Below are positions 39,410 to 47,226 of a stretch of DNA of 47,582 nucleotides, piece by piece. The stretch covers positions 1-47,582 of the forward strand of contig DYES01000053.1 of assembly GCA_020725585.1 (NCBI GenBank). The letters run 5' to 3'. Every line of letters begins with the position of its first letter. Within the stretch, counting starts at the first letter, position 1. Origin of the DNA: Desulfovirgula sp. (GTDB lineage: Bacteria > Bacillota > Desulfotomaculia > Desulfotomaculales > Nap2-2B). A program made the position numbers and the translations under genes. Under the pieces are notes generated by a model, which worked only from the letters and a program-made list of their open reading frames with translations, made no database searches and was not told the origin of the DNA.

Positions 39410-40441
39410 CTATTTGCACAGGCGGGCCAAAGATTCTCCATACGGGGGATAGGCCACGCCGCGCTCGGTGATCACGGCCGTCACCAGCCGGGCGGGGGTA
39501 ACGTCAAAGGCAGGGTTCCACACTCGTACGCCGGGCGGGGCTACCGACCGGCCCGCCAGGTGGGTGACTTCGGCGGGGTCTCTTTCCTCAATGGGAATTT
39601 GCCCTCCTTCGGCGAGGGAGAAATCCACAGTGGAAAGCGGCGCGGCCACGTAAAAAGGGAGACCGTGCGCCTCGGCCAGCACGGCCAGGCCGTACGTACC
39701 AATTTTATTGGCTACGTCTCCGTTGGCGGCGATGCGGTCCGCGCCGACAATAACCAGATCCACCCCGCCTCTGGCCATCAGGCTGGCGGCCATATTGTCG
39801 GCAATTAAAGTGACGGGAATTTTTTCCTGGAGCATTTCCCAGGTGGTCAAACGCGCTCCCTGGAGCAGCGGCCTGGTTTCACTGGCAAAAACGCTGACTT
39901 TTTTTCCGGCGGCGGTCGCCGCTCTCACTACCCCCAGGGCGGTTCCATAGCCGGCCGTGGCCAGGGCGCCCGCATTGCAATGGGTGAGAATACGCGCTCC
40001 AGAAGGGATAAGTTCCTGGCCAAAACGCCCGATGGCCCGGTTTGTTTCCAGGTCTTCAACGAAAATGGCGTGCGCCTCGGCCAGCAGGATCCCGCGCAAC
40101 GCTCCTGGATCACTTTCTGGAGCATTTTCCAGCCGGTCCAGCATGCGCCTTAACGCCCAGCTCAGGTTGACCGCCGTCGGCCGGGTAAGGGCAAGTTCGC
40201 CGGCGACTTCCCTGGCCCGCTCAAGAAATTCCCGGCGTGTAGAACATCTTGCCGCATCCACCCCCAGCACCAGGCCGTAGGCGGCAGCCACCCCGATGGC
40301 CGGCGCCCCCCGCACCCTTAAATTGCGAATCGCCTCTGCCACCTGGTGGTGATCCCGGCAATAGATATATTTTAGCTCCAGCGGCAGCCTGGTCTGGTCT
40401 AAAAGCACCAGCGTGTCGCTTTCCCAGCGCATGGTTTCCAT
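39410..40441 (-). CDS. mtnA: S-methyl-5-thioribose-1-phosphate isomerase
   Basis: The 343-residue MtnA has active-site Cys155 in THCNAGALATAGYGTALG and Asp235 in VGADRIAANGDVANKIGTY. It turns methylthioribose-1-phosphate into methylthioribulose-1-phosphate, and also acts on 5-deoxyribose-1-phosphate in some organisms. The N-terminus VRGAPAIGVAAAYG near 44-57 is family-typical. The ATG at 40439-40441 is a few codons inside the long frame. An upstream GGGAG gives a spacing of 11. The gene sits between the phosphorylase (27 bases) and the SAH-hydrolase homologue (54 bases), so its substrate would come from the phosphorylase. Confidence 0.92.
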   Translation of the reverse strand: METMRWESDTLVLLDQTRLPLELKYIYCRDHHQVAEAIRNLRVRGAPAIGVAAAYGLVLGVDAARCSTRREFLERAREVAGELALTRPTAVNLSWALRRMLDRLENAPESDPGALRGILLAEAHAIFVEDLETNRAIGRFGQELIPSGARILTHCNAGALATAGYGTALGVVRAATAAGKKVSVFASETRPLLQGARLTTWEMLQEKIPVTLIADNMAASLMARGGVDLVIVGADRIAANGDVANKIGTYGLAVLAEAHGLPFYVAAPLSTVDFSLAEGGQIPIEERDPAEVTHLAGRSVAPPGVRVWNPAFDVTPARLVTAVITERGVAYPPYGESLARLCK

Positions 40442-40468
40442 ACAACAGACAACTCCCGTCAACGTCCT

Positions 40469-41266
40469 TTACGCTCCACCCTGGTCAACGAGGGCGGGAT
40501 CGAACAGCATTTCCTGACACAGGCAGGTCCGTTCGGGATCCAGGCGGGCGACGGCGTTTAAAATTAGCCTGCGGATGTTATCCAGATTCTCGCTCATCAC
40601 GTCCACCACCTCCTGGTGCGAAAGCCGCCGCACGGAAATTCCCGCGGCGAAATTAGTCACCGTGGCGATGGTGGCGTAACAGATCCCCGCTTCCCGGGCG
40701 AGGACGACCTCCGGAACGCTGGTCATCCCCACCACGTCCCCTCCGAAGTGCCGGAACATACGGATTTCCGCGGGTGTTTCAAAACGGGGACCCTCGCTGC
40801 AAACGTAGGTGCCCCCAAAGTGATAGTCCAAGCCGATTTCCTTTGCGCTCTCCGCCAAAAGCTTTCTTAGTTCGGGACAGTAAGGCTCGGTCATATCCAG
40901 GTGCACCACGCCTTTTTCGACGAAGGTTTGGGGGCGGGACCTGGTAAAATCTAAAAACTGGTCCACAAAGACAAATTGTCTGGGCTTCATCCCGGCGTTT
41001 AAAGAGCCCACCGCCGCCGTGGCCAGGATGTTTTTCACCCCCAGGCGCTTTAAGCCCCAGATGTTGGCCCGGTAATTCACCAGGTGGGGAGGAATGACGT
41101 GTTCCTCTCCGTGTCTAGGCAGAAAAGCAACCTCTTTTCCCCTGTACCAGCCCACCATTGCCTGAATTGTCCCAAAGGGCGTATCCACCTTTTCGGTTCT
41201 GACGTCCTCCAGCAAATGAGGATCGTAAATCCCCGTTCCACCAATAATTGCTATCCGTACACTCAT
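40469..41266 (-). CDS. mtnP: MTA/MTI-type nucleoside phosphorylase (MtnP family)
   Basis: The 265-residue phosphorylase of the PNP/MTAP family has the phosphate-site GGTGIYD and PRHGEEH motifs, the ATAAVGSLN block near 82-90 and SEGPRFETPAEI near 157-168. In MTA phosphorylase the base is read by the Asp of VTDYD. Here that position is Asn205 (VTNFAAGI). Asn is what purine nucleoside phosphorylase uses for 6-oxopurines. It may therefore prefer methylthioinosine or inosine to methylthioadenosine, as in known MTI phosphorylases (inference). The ATG has GGAG only a few bases before it, so the start is less certain than the family call. It is the first gene of the salvage operon. Confidence 0.86.
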   Translation of the reverse strand: MSVRIAIIGGTGIYDPHLLEDVRTEKVDTPFGTIQAMVGWYRGKEVAFLPRHGEEHVIPPHLVNYRANIWGLKRLGVKNILATAAVGSLNAGMKPRQFVFVDQFLDFTRSRPQTFVEKGVVHLDMTEPYCPELRKLLAESAKEIGLDYHFGGTYVCSEGPRFETPAEIRMFRHFGGDVVGMTSVPEVVLAREAGICYATIATVTNFAAGISVRRLSHQEVVDVMSENLDNIRRLILNAVARLDPERTCLCQEMLFDPALVDQGGA

Positions 41267-41349
41267 GAACTCCAAAAGACCCCCAATCTATTTAAACTTC
41301 ATATATTCGTCCTGGCGCGCAGGATTTCCTTCCTCTGGTGGTCATTGTT

Positions 41350-41375
41350 CCTGTTTTTTAAAAATATATAACAGG
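41350..41375. promoter_or_regulatory. Inverted repeat CCTGTT-N14-AACAGG between mtnP and ablB
   Basis: Perfect six-base arms around an A/T core lie in the divergent intergenic region, about 84 bases before mtnP. It has no adjacent T run, so an operator is more likely than a terminator. Chance is possible with arms this short. Confidence 0.3.
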
Positions 41376-41395
41376 ATACGAAAGAAAAAAATTAT

Positions 41396-41424
41396 TTGCC
41401 CGCCGGCAACCTACATGATATAAT
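41396..41424 (+). promoter_or_regulatory. Sigma-A promoter for the AblB-like gene
   Basis: TTGCCC and a perfect TATAAT are separated by 17 bases, 58 bases before the GTG start. This is one of the best promoters in the window. Confidence 0.65.
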
Positions 41425-41481
41425 GAGTTGTAAGCAGAAAAAATTGACACCTCTTTAATCCGAGAGAAGGGGGTGAGGCAA

Positions 41482-42336
41482 GTGCTGAAAAACAATGCCC
41501 GCGAACGGACAGCTGGACAAAAGAGCAACTACCGTTACGTCTACCAGGAAAAAGGGTTTAGCGTCCAGGTTCGCCTGGAGAAAAGCAACCAGTTGCTTTG
41601 GGTGACGGATTACGAAATAGCGGTAAAAGACAACTTTTACAGTTTTCTCTGGGAACTGGCGCGCAAGCATGGCGCGGGGAAAATCGTCTTTCCGTTGAGG
41701 CCCTACGACCTGTACTTATTAAAAAACGAAAGGTTTGTTATGGAGGGATATGTGGACGGGTTTTTTGCCGGTGTCCCGGGGTGTTTTCTGGCCGGTTACC
41801 CCAAGCCCGGGCGGGCCCTCAGTTCTTCTTTGGCGAAAGAACAAAGGCTGCTCTCCCGCATCCTTACTTCCCCCAGAAAAGAAACCCCCTCTTTGCCCGC
41901 CGGGATAAAAATCAGGCCGGCCACAGAAAATGACGCACCGTTTTTAAGTTTAATGCTTCAGGAAAACCCGGGTGGGATTACCTCTTCGATAAAGAAAGGA
42001 GATATTTACCTGGCTGCCTGGCGGGGGGACCAGCTCGCCGGCGTGGCTTCCGCCGCGTGTGATTTAAAGTACGGGCGAGCGGAAATCGTTCATTGCTTAA
42101 CTCTCCCCGAGCACCAGAACAATGGCCTGACCAGCGCACTTTTACGGTCGCTGCAGGAAAAATGCCGCTCCCTGGGAATAAAATGTCTTTACTACTTGGC
42201 CAGGGCTTCTTCTTACCAGGCAAACTTCACTTTCCACAGCCTGGGTTATCTTTTCCGCGGAACGTTGATTAACAACCGCTATACAAAAGGCCAGTTTGAA
42301 AATATTAATATCTGGGTGTACTACTGGCCGTTTTAA
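41482..42336 (+). CDS. ablB: AblB-like beta-lysine N6-acetyltransferase (GNAT)
   Basis: The 284-residue protein has an N-terminal region typical of AblB, with FVMEGYVDGFFAGVPGCFLAGYPKPGR (quoted in part; about residues 86-112), and a C-terminal GNAT domain. It contains IVHCLTLPEHQNNGLTSALL, an acetyl-CoA-binding region, and ends with a GTLINNRYTKGQ block and [11 protein letters not shown]. AblB acetylates beta-lysine to the osmolyte N-epsilon-acetyl-beta-lysine. Its usual partner, the lysine 2,3-aminomutase gene ablA, is not next to it. The GTG at 41482 follows AGGGGGTGAGG. Its stop overlaps the end of ftsY by four bases on the other strand. Specificity is inferred from the family only. Confidence 0.75.
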   Translation: MLKNNARERTAGQKSNYRYVYQEKGFSVQVRLEKSNQLLWVTDYEIAVKDNFYSFLWELARKHGAGKIVFPLRPYDLYLLKNERFVMEGYVDGFFAGVPGCFLAGYPKPGRALSSSLAKEQRLLSRILTSPRKETPSLPAGIKIRPATENDAPFLSLMLQENPGGITSSIKKGDIYLAAWRGDQLAGVASAACDLKYGRAEIVHCLTLPEHQNNGLTSALLRSLQEKCRSLGIKCLYYLARASSYQANFTFHSLGYLFRGTLINNRYTKGQFENINIWVYYWPF

Positions 42337-43241
42337 GTAAACAGGGCCTGCACAAATTCTTGCGGGTAAAAAGGCTGTAAATCTTCCATTCCCTCGCCAA
42401 TGCCGATATATTTTACCGGTATCCCCAGCGCATCTTTGATCCCGATGATCACGCCTCCTTTTGCCGTACCGTCCAGCTTGGTCAAGACAATACCGGTTAC
42501 GCAGACGGCTTCCTTAAAAATTTTCGCTTGCGCCAGGGCGTTTTGGCCGGTGGTGGCGTCCAGCACCAGCAGCGTTTCGTGGGGAGCGCCCGGCAATTCC
42601 CGCCCGAGGACGCGGCCTATTTTTTTCAATTCTTCCATCAGGTTGCTCTTTGTGTGCAGGCGCCCCGCCGTGTCCACAATCAAAAAACCCGCCTTGCGCG
42701 AGCGGGCCGCCTGCAGGGCGTCGTAAGCCACCGCCGCGGGATCGGAGCCTTCCTGGTGCTTGATCACCTCCGCTCCCGCCCGGTTTCCCCAAATTTCCAG
42801 CTGGTCAATGGCCGCCGCCCGGAATGTATCCGCCGCGGCGAGCACCACTTTTTGCCCGTTCCGGCGCAAATGGTAGGCTAGTTTGCCAATGGTGGTGGTT
42901 TTTCCGGTGCCGTTTACCCCCACCACCATAATTACCGTTGGAGGGCCGCCAATATTCAAAGGGCGCGCCTCGTCTTCCAGGGCGGCCTCAATAATTTCCT
43001 GCAGCACAGCCTTTACCTGCTCCGGCTCCTTGATCCGGCGCTCCTTGATCCGGGCGCGCAAATCTTCAATAAGCCTTACCGCCGTGTCCGGGCCCACGTC
43101 GGCCTGGATTAAAATTTCTTCTAATTCCTCGTAAAGGCCCTCCTCAATTTTTCTCCGCCCCGTTAACAATCCCTCTATTTTCTCCACCAGATTCCCTTTT
43201 GTCTTGCGCAAGCTTTGCTTTAGGTGCGTAAGAAGCGACAT
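42333..43241 (-). CDS. ftsY: FtsY, signal recognition particle receptor
   Basis: A 302-residue SRP GTPase with a short N domain (about residues 1-95, helical) and the G domain: P-loop [10 protein letters not shown] at 108-117, [17 protein letters not shown] and the [10 protein letters not shown] motif. It receives SRP-ribosome complexes at the membrane. It lacks the long acidic A domain of E. coli FtsY, as usual in Gram-positives. The ATG has GGGAGGAT before it. It follows rnc at 16 bases, the common Firmicutes order rnc-(smc)-ftsY, here without smc between. Ends convergently with the AblB-like gene. Confidence 0.94.
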   Translation of the reverse strand: MSLLTHLKQSLRKTKGNLVEKIEGLLTGRRKIEEGLYEELEEILIQADVGPDTAVRLIEDLRARIKERRIKEPEQVKAVLQEIIEAALEDEARPLNIGGPPTVIMVVGVNGTGKTTTIGKLAYHLRRNGQKVVLAAADTFRAAAIDQLEIWGNRAGAEVIKHQEGSDPAAVAYDALQAARSRKAGFLIVDTAGRLHTKSNLMEELKKIGRVLGRELPGAPHETLLVLDATTGQNALAQAKIFKEAVCVTGIVLTKLDGTAKGGVIIGIKDALGIPVKYIGIGEGMEDLQPFYPQEFVQALFT

Positions 43242-43257
43242 AAAGATCCTCCCGAAT

Positions 43258-43962
43258 TTATCTGATCAAACCTAATTTTTCCAGGGCCAGGCGGGCAGCC
43301 TGCTGTTCGGCTTCCTTTTTGGAATGCCCTACGCCCCGGCCAATCTCTCTTCCCAGGTAAACTACTGCGGCCGTAAATATTTTATCGTGATCCGGCCCCT
43401 TTTCATTGACAATCACGTAGTTTACGGGGTCGGAAGCTTTTTTTTGGAGAATTTCCTGAAGCTCCGTTTTGTAGTCACGCGTAGCCTTTCCTTCCAGAAT
43501 ATCCCCCAGGATCGGCTCGAGGTAAGCCAGGATAAACTTGCTGGCCCGTTCCAGGCCCTGGTCCAGGTAAACAGCGCCCAAAAGCGCCTCCAGAGCGTCG
43601 GCCAGGATAGAAGGGCGCTCCCTGCCGCCGGAGCGCTCTTCTCCCCGCCCCATCAACAGGCATTTGCCCAGGTCAAGCTCTTTTGCCACTTTTACAAGCG
43701 TCGGTTCGCAAACGAGCGCGGCGCGTAATCTGGTTAGCTCTCCTTCCGAATACCCCGGAAATTTATGGTAAAGATAAGTGCTCACCGCCAGTTCCAAAAC
43801 CGCGTCGCCTAAAAATTCCAACCGCTGGTTGTCTTCAATCTCCGGTTTCTTTTGCTCGTACGTGAAAGAGCCATGCGTCAGGGCCAGCCTGAGCAGGCTT
43901 TCGTCACGCCAGGGAAAACCCAGTTTTTCTTTCAAAGCAGGCAAATTCTGCTCAACGTCCAT
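43258..43962 (-). CDS. rnc: Ribonuclease III
   Basis: The 234-residue RNase III has the catalytic signature NQRLEFLGDAVLE near residues 44-56, with an acidic set and DALEALLGAVYLD downstream. A C-terminal double-stranded-RNA-binding domain follows (YKTELQEILQKK and KKEAEQQAARLAL). It processes rRNA precursors and duplex RNA. The ATG overlaps the spacer after fabF by only a few bases, with GGTGAG as a weak ribosome site, so it may depend on coupling with fabF. Confidence 0.94.
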   Translation of the reverse strand: MDVEQNLPALKEKLGFPWRDESLLRLALTHGSFTYEQKKPEIEDNQRLEFLGDAVLELAVSTYLYHKFPGYSEGELTRLRAALVCEPTLVKVAKELDLGKCLLMGRGEERSGGRERPSILADALEALLGAVYLDQGLERASKFILAYLEPILGDILEGKATRDYKTELQEILQKKASDPVNYVIVNEKGPDHDKIFTAAVVYLGREIGRGVGHSKKEAEQQAARLALEKLGLIR

Positions 43963-43969
43963 TTTTTAC

Positions 43970-45211
43970 TCACCGGCGGTATTTTTTAAAGATTAAAGAG
44001 ACATTATGCCCCCCGAAGCCCAGGGAATTAGAGAGGGCCACCTCGACAGGCAGGGAGCGCGCCTTGTTGGGAACATAATCCAGGTCGCAATCTGGATCGG
44101 GATATTCGTAATTGATGGTCGGGGGAACGACGCCCCTTTCAATGGCCAGGATGCAGGCCGCCGCTTCCAGGCCGCCGGCGGCCCCCAAGAGGTGCCCGGT
44201 CATGGATTTCGTTGAGCTTACCGCCAGACGGTGGATGGATCTGGCGAAAACCTGCTTAATGGCCAGCGTTTCCAGCTTATCCCCCAAGGGAGTGGCGGTT
44301 CCGTGGGCATTGATATAATCAACCTCTTCACTGGCGATATTTGCCTCTTTTAGGGCCAGCTCCATGGCCAAAGCGGCGCCTTTGCCCTCCGGGTCGGGGG
44401 CGGAGACATGGTACGCGTCGCATGTACACCCGTAACCGACCACTTCGGCGTAGATGCGCGCACCCCTTTTTACAGCGTGCTCCAAAGTTTCCAGAACGAG
44501 AATGCTCGCCCCTTCGCCAATTACAAAGCCGTCGCGCCTGGCGTCGAAAGGCCGGCTGGCCTTTTGGGGCTCGGTGTTATTTGTGGACATAGCCCGCATG
44601 GAGCAAAAGCCGGCGATTGCCAGGGGCGTAATGGGCGCTTCCGAACCGCCCGTGATCACCAGGTCGGCAAGCCCTTGCTTTAAAAGCCGGAAAGCGTCGC
44701 CGATGGCGTTGCTGCTGGAGGCGCAGGCACTCACCGTAGTTACATTATGCCCCCGCAGACCATAATTAATGGCGATTTGCCCGGCGCCCATGTTGGCAAT
44801 CATCATGGGAATAAAAAATGGACTGATGCGGTCGGGGCCGCGGCTCATTAAAACCTTGTGTTGCTCTTCCAGCGTTTCAATCCCTCCGATCCCGCTGCCC
44901 AGGATCACACCCACCCGGTCGCGATCAGTTTTTTCCAGGTCCAAACCGGCATCTTCAAGAGCCTCTTGAGTCGCCACCAGGGCAAACTGGGTGAACCTGT
45001 CCAGGCGCCTTGCTTCTTTCTTTTCGAAATAATTCGCGGGCTCAAAATCCTTTACTTCGGCAGCGATCTGGGTGGTATAACCCTCCGGATTAAAGCGGGT
45101 AATGCGGGCGACTCCGGAAACTCCCGCCGTCAGGTTCGACCAGAAGCGCTCGATGCCTATGCCGAGGGGCGAAACAATTCCCAGGCCAGTAACCACCACA
45201 CGTTTCTGCAA
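43970..45211 (-). CDS. fabF: 3-oxoacyl-ACP synthase II (KAS II)
   Basis: A condensing enzyme of 413 residues with the nucleophile Cys163 in SACASSSNA and the two histidines in INAHGTATPLGDK and TKSMTGHLLGAAGG. It elongates acyl-ACP with malonyl-ACP in fatty-acid synthesis. The TTG at 45209-45211 gives MQKRVVVTGLGIV, where family sequence begins. AGGAGG lies about 11 bases before it. Codons further upstream run through the acpP region in another frame and are not real. A terminator hairpin lies just upstream of the ribosome site. Confidence 0.93.
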   Translation of the reverse strand: MQKRVVVTGLGIVSPLGIGIERFWSNLTAGVSGVARITRFNPEGYTTQIAAEVKDFEPANYFEKKEARRLDRFTQFALVATQEALEDAGLDLEKTDRDRVGVILGSGIGGIETLEEQHKVLMSRGPDRISPFFIPMMIANMGAGQIAINYGLRGHNVTTVSACASSSNAIGDAFRLLKQGLADLVITGGSEAPITPLAIAGFCSMRAMSTNNTEPQKASRPFDARRDGFVIGEGASILVLETLEHAVKRGARIYAEVVGYGCTCDAYHVSAPDPEGKGAALAMELALKEANIASEEVDYINAHGTATPLGDKLETLAIKQVFARSIHRLAVSSTKSMTGHLLGAAGGLEAAACILAIERGVVPPTINYEYPDPDCDLDYVPNKARSLPVEVALSNSLGFGGHNVSLIFKKYRR

Positions 45212-45238
45212 TTTCCAGGAAACCTCCTCGATTATTTT

Positions 45239-45268
45239 AAAAAGTCCCGCCAGGGGAGCGGGACTTTC
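45239..45268 (-). terminator. Intrinsic terminator between acpP and fabF
   Basis: On the minus strand AAAGTCCCGC and GCGGGACTTT form a 10-base perfect stem, with a seven-base loop, followed by T. It lies 11 bases after the acpP stop and about 28 bases before fabF. It would let most transcripts end after acpP and some read on, raising ACP over the downstream genes. Confidence 0.8.
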
Positions 45269-45278
45269 GGGTTTCATT

Positions 45279-45509
45279 TTATAGGTGATCCTGAATATAT
45301 TTGACTGCCTGACCCACCGTGCGGATTTTTTCTGCATCCTCATCAGGGATGACCATATCAAATTCTTCTTCCAGGGCCATGACCAGCTCCACAATATCCA
45401 GGGAATCAGCCCCGAGATCTTCGATAAAGGAAGCGTCCATGGTAACCTCATCCTCGTCGACTCCCAGCTGCTCCACAATAATCGCCTTTACCTTTTCAAA
45501 TACCGACAA
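45279..45509 (-). CDS. acpP: Acyl carrier protein
   Basis: An acidic 76-residue ACP with the phosphopantetheine site Ser36 in [11 protein letters not shown]. The start is a TTG with GGAGGT seven bases before it, giving [11 protein letters not shown], the usual N-terminus. The in-frame codons upstream are ribosome site. It carries the growing chain for the Fab enzymes encoded around it. Followed by a terminator, consistent with its known high demand. Confidence 0.94.
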   Translation of the reverse strand: MSVFEKVKAIIVEQLGVDEDEVTMDASFIEDLGADSLDIVELVMALEEEFDMVIPDEDAEKIRTVGQAVKYIQDHL

Positions 45510-45536
45510 ACCATTCACCTCCTTCCGAAACAACAC

Positions 45537-46280
45537 CTACATGTTCATGCCACCGTCCACCACAATCACTTGTCCGGTAATGTAACTGGCGGCTTCGCTG
45601 GCCAGAAAAACGACCACCTGGGCCACCTCTTCCGGCCGTCCCAGCCGTCCCAGGGCGATCTGGGACAACATTTTTTCTTTTCTTTCCGCCGGCAGGCTTT
45701 CCGTCATCTCGGTCAGAATAAACCCCGGGGCCACGGCGTTGACGGTGATGTTGCGCGAACCCAGTTCCCGGGCGACCGACTTGGTAAAAGCAACCAGTCC
45801 GCCTTTGCTGGCGGCGTAGTTGGCCTGGCCGGCGTTGCCCGTTATCCCCACCACCGAACTGACGTTGATGATCCGGCCCCACCGGGATTTGAGCATGGAG
45901 CGAACCACCGCCCGGGTGCAGTAAAAAGCGCCCTTTAAATTGGTCCCCAGGACACTGTCCCAATCCTCGTCGCGTAAAAGCATCACCAGGTTATCGCGCG
46001 TGACCCCGGCGTTGTTGACCAGAATATCGATCCCGCCCAGCTGCTCCTGCGCAAACCGGACCATGGCCGACACTTCCGCGTAGTCGGCGACATTAGCGCG
46101 GCAAGAATATGCCTGCCGGCCCAGACGCCTAATTTCCGCGACTACCTCTTCAGCCGCCTGCGCCTGCTGCGCGAAATTGACCACTACATCCGCTCCGGCG
46201 CGGGCCAGGGCCAGCGCAATGGCCCGGCCGATGCCCCGGGACGCCCCGGTAACTAGCGCTTTTTTGCCGTTAAGTACCAT
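45537..46280 (-). CDS. fabG: 3-oxoacyl-ACP reductase
   Basis: A 247-residue short-chain dehydrogenase with NADPH motif TGASRGIGRA at residues 11-20, NNAG at 89-92 and the triad Ser142, Tyr155 and Lys159 (NYAASKGG). It reduces 3-oxoacyl-ACP. The ATG is one base after the fabD stop and has GGAGGTTAG before it. acpP begins 27 bases beyond its stop. Confidence 0.94.
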   Translation of the reverse strand: MVLNGKKALVTGASRGIGRAIALALARAGADVVVNFAQQAQAAEEVVAEIRRLGRQAYSCRANVADYAEVSAMVRFAQEQLGGIDILVNNAGVTRDNLVMLLRDEDWDSVLGTNLKGAFYCTRAVVRSMLKSRWGRIINVSSVVGITGNAGQANYAASKGGLVAFTKSVARELGSRNITVNAVAPGFILTEMTESLPAERKEKMLSQIALGRLGRPEEVAQVVVFLASEAASYITGQVIVVDGGMNM

Positions 46281-46281
46281 T

Positions 46282-47226
46282 TTAACTAACCTCCAATTGA
46301 CACGCAAGCATTTTTTCTAAAGATTCCGGGTCTTCCACGCTCCCCACGGCCGCCTGGCGACTTATTTTTTTAATCAGGCCGGTAAGCACGCTGCCGGGGC
46401 CCACTTCCAGAAAAACCTGTGCGCCGTCGTTTAAAAGCCGGTGCACGCTTTCTTCCCACCGGACCGGACTGTAGATCTGCTCGACGAGCAATTTTTTGAT
46501 CTCCTCCCCGCCACCGGTGTAATAATCGGCCGTCACGTTGGCCACGACCGGTATTTGCGGGTTGGCCACGGTTGCTTTCGCCAGCTCGGCGGCCAGTCTT
46601 TCCGCAGCTGGGCGCATCAGGGGGGAATGAAAGGGGGCGCTTACGGGAAGCGGTACGCATTTTTTTGCCCCTGCTTCTTTAGCCAGGGCGCACGCTCTGT
46701 CCAGGGCTCCCGTTTCCCCGGCGATGACCACCTGGCCCGGGCAGTTATAGTTGGCCACCGAGCAGGAGCAACCCTTCGCACTTACTTCCCGGCAGATGCC
46801 GGACACCACTTTCGCCTCCAAACCCAGGACGGCAACCATTCCGCCTCTTCCCAGGGGAACCGCCTCTTGCATGTACTGCCCTCTTTTGCGCACCAGCAAA
46901 AGGGCGTCCTGAAAACTCAGCGCCCCCGCCGCCACCAGGGCGCCGTATTCCCCCAGGCTATGGCCGGCAGCGGCGAAAGGCCGCACCCCTTTTTCCTGCA
47001 GCACGCGCAGGCAGGCCACGCTCACGGTAAGAATGGCCGGCTGGGCGTTAATTGTTTTTTGGAGCTCTTCCGCCGGTCCTTCAAAACATAACCGGGAAAG
47101 CCCAAACCCTAAAATATCGTCCGCCTGTTCGAATGTTTCCTTTGCCGCGGGAAATCGCGCCCGCATTTTCAGCCCCATGCCCACATACTGCGACCCCTGT
47201 CCGGGGAAAACAAAAGCCATTTTCAT
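46282..47226 (-). CDS. fabD: Malonyl-CoA:ACP transacylase
   Basis: A 314-residue FabD with FPGQGSQYVGMG at residues 7-18, nucleophile Ser90 in GHSLGEY, and the catalytic His in SAPFHSPLM. It loads malonate on ACP. The ATG overlaps the fabK stop (ATGA), with a second ATG two codons on as an alternative start. Part of the fabK-fabD-fabG-acpP-fabF run. Confidence 0.94.
   Translation of the reverse strand: MKMAFVFPGQGSQYVGMGLKMRARFPAAKETFEQADDILGFGLSRLCFEGPAEELQKTINAQPAILTVSVACLRVLQEKGVRPFAAAGHSLGEYGALVAAGALSFQDALLLVRKRGQYMQEAVPLGRGGMVAVLGLEAKVVSGICREVSAKGCSCSVANYNCPGQVVIAGETGALDRACALAKEAGAKKCVPLPVSAPFHSPLMRPAAERLAAELAKATVANPQIPVVANVTADYYTGGGEEIKKLLVEQIYSPVRWEESVHRLLNDGAQVFLEVGPGSVLTGLIKKISRQAAVGSVEDPESLEKMLACQLEVS

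Noticed and set aside
45279-45536. Longer acpP start with MLFRKEVNG
   Set aside because: Those codons are the Shine-Dalgarno region (GGAGGT); the TTG seven bases after it gives the standard ACP N-terminus.
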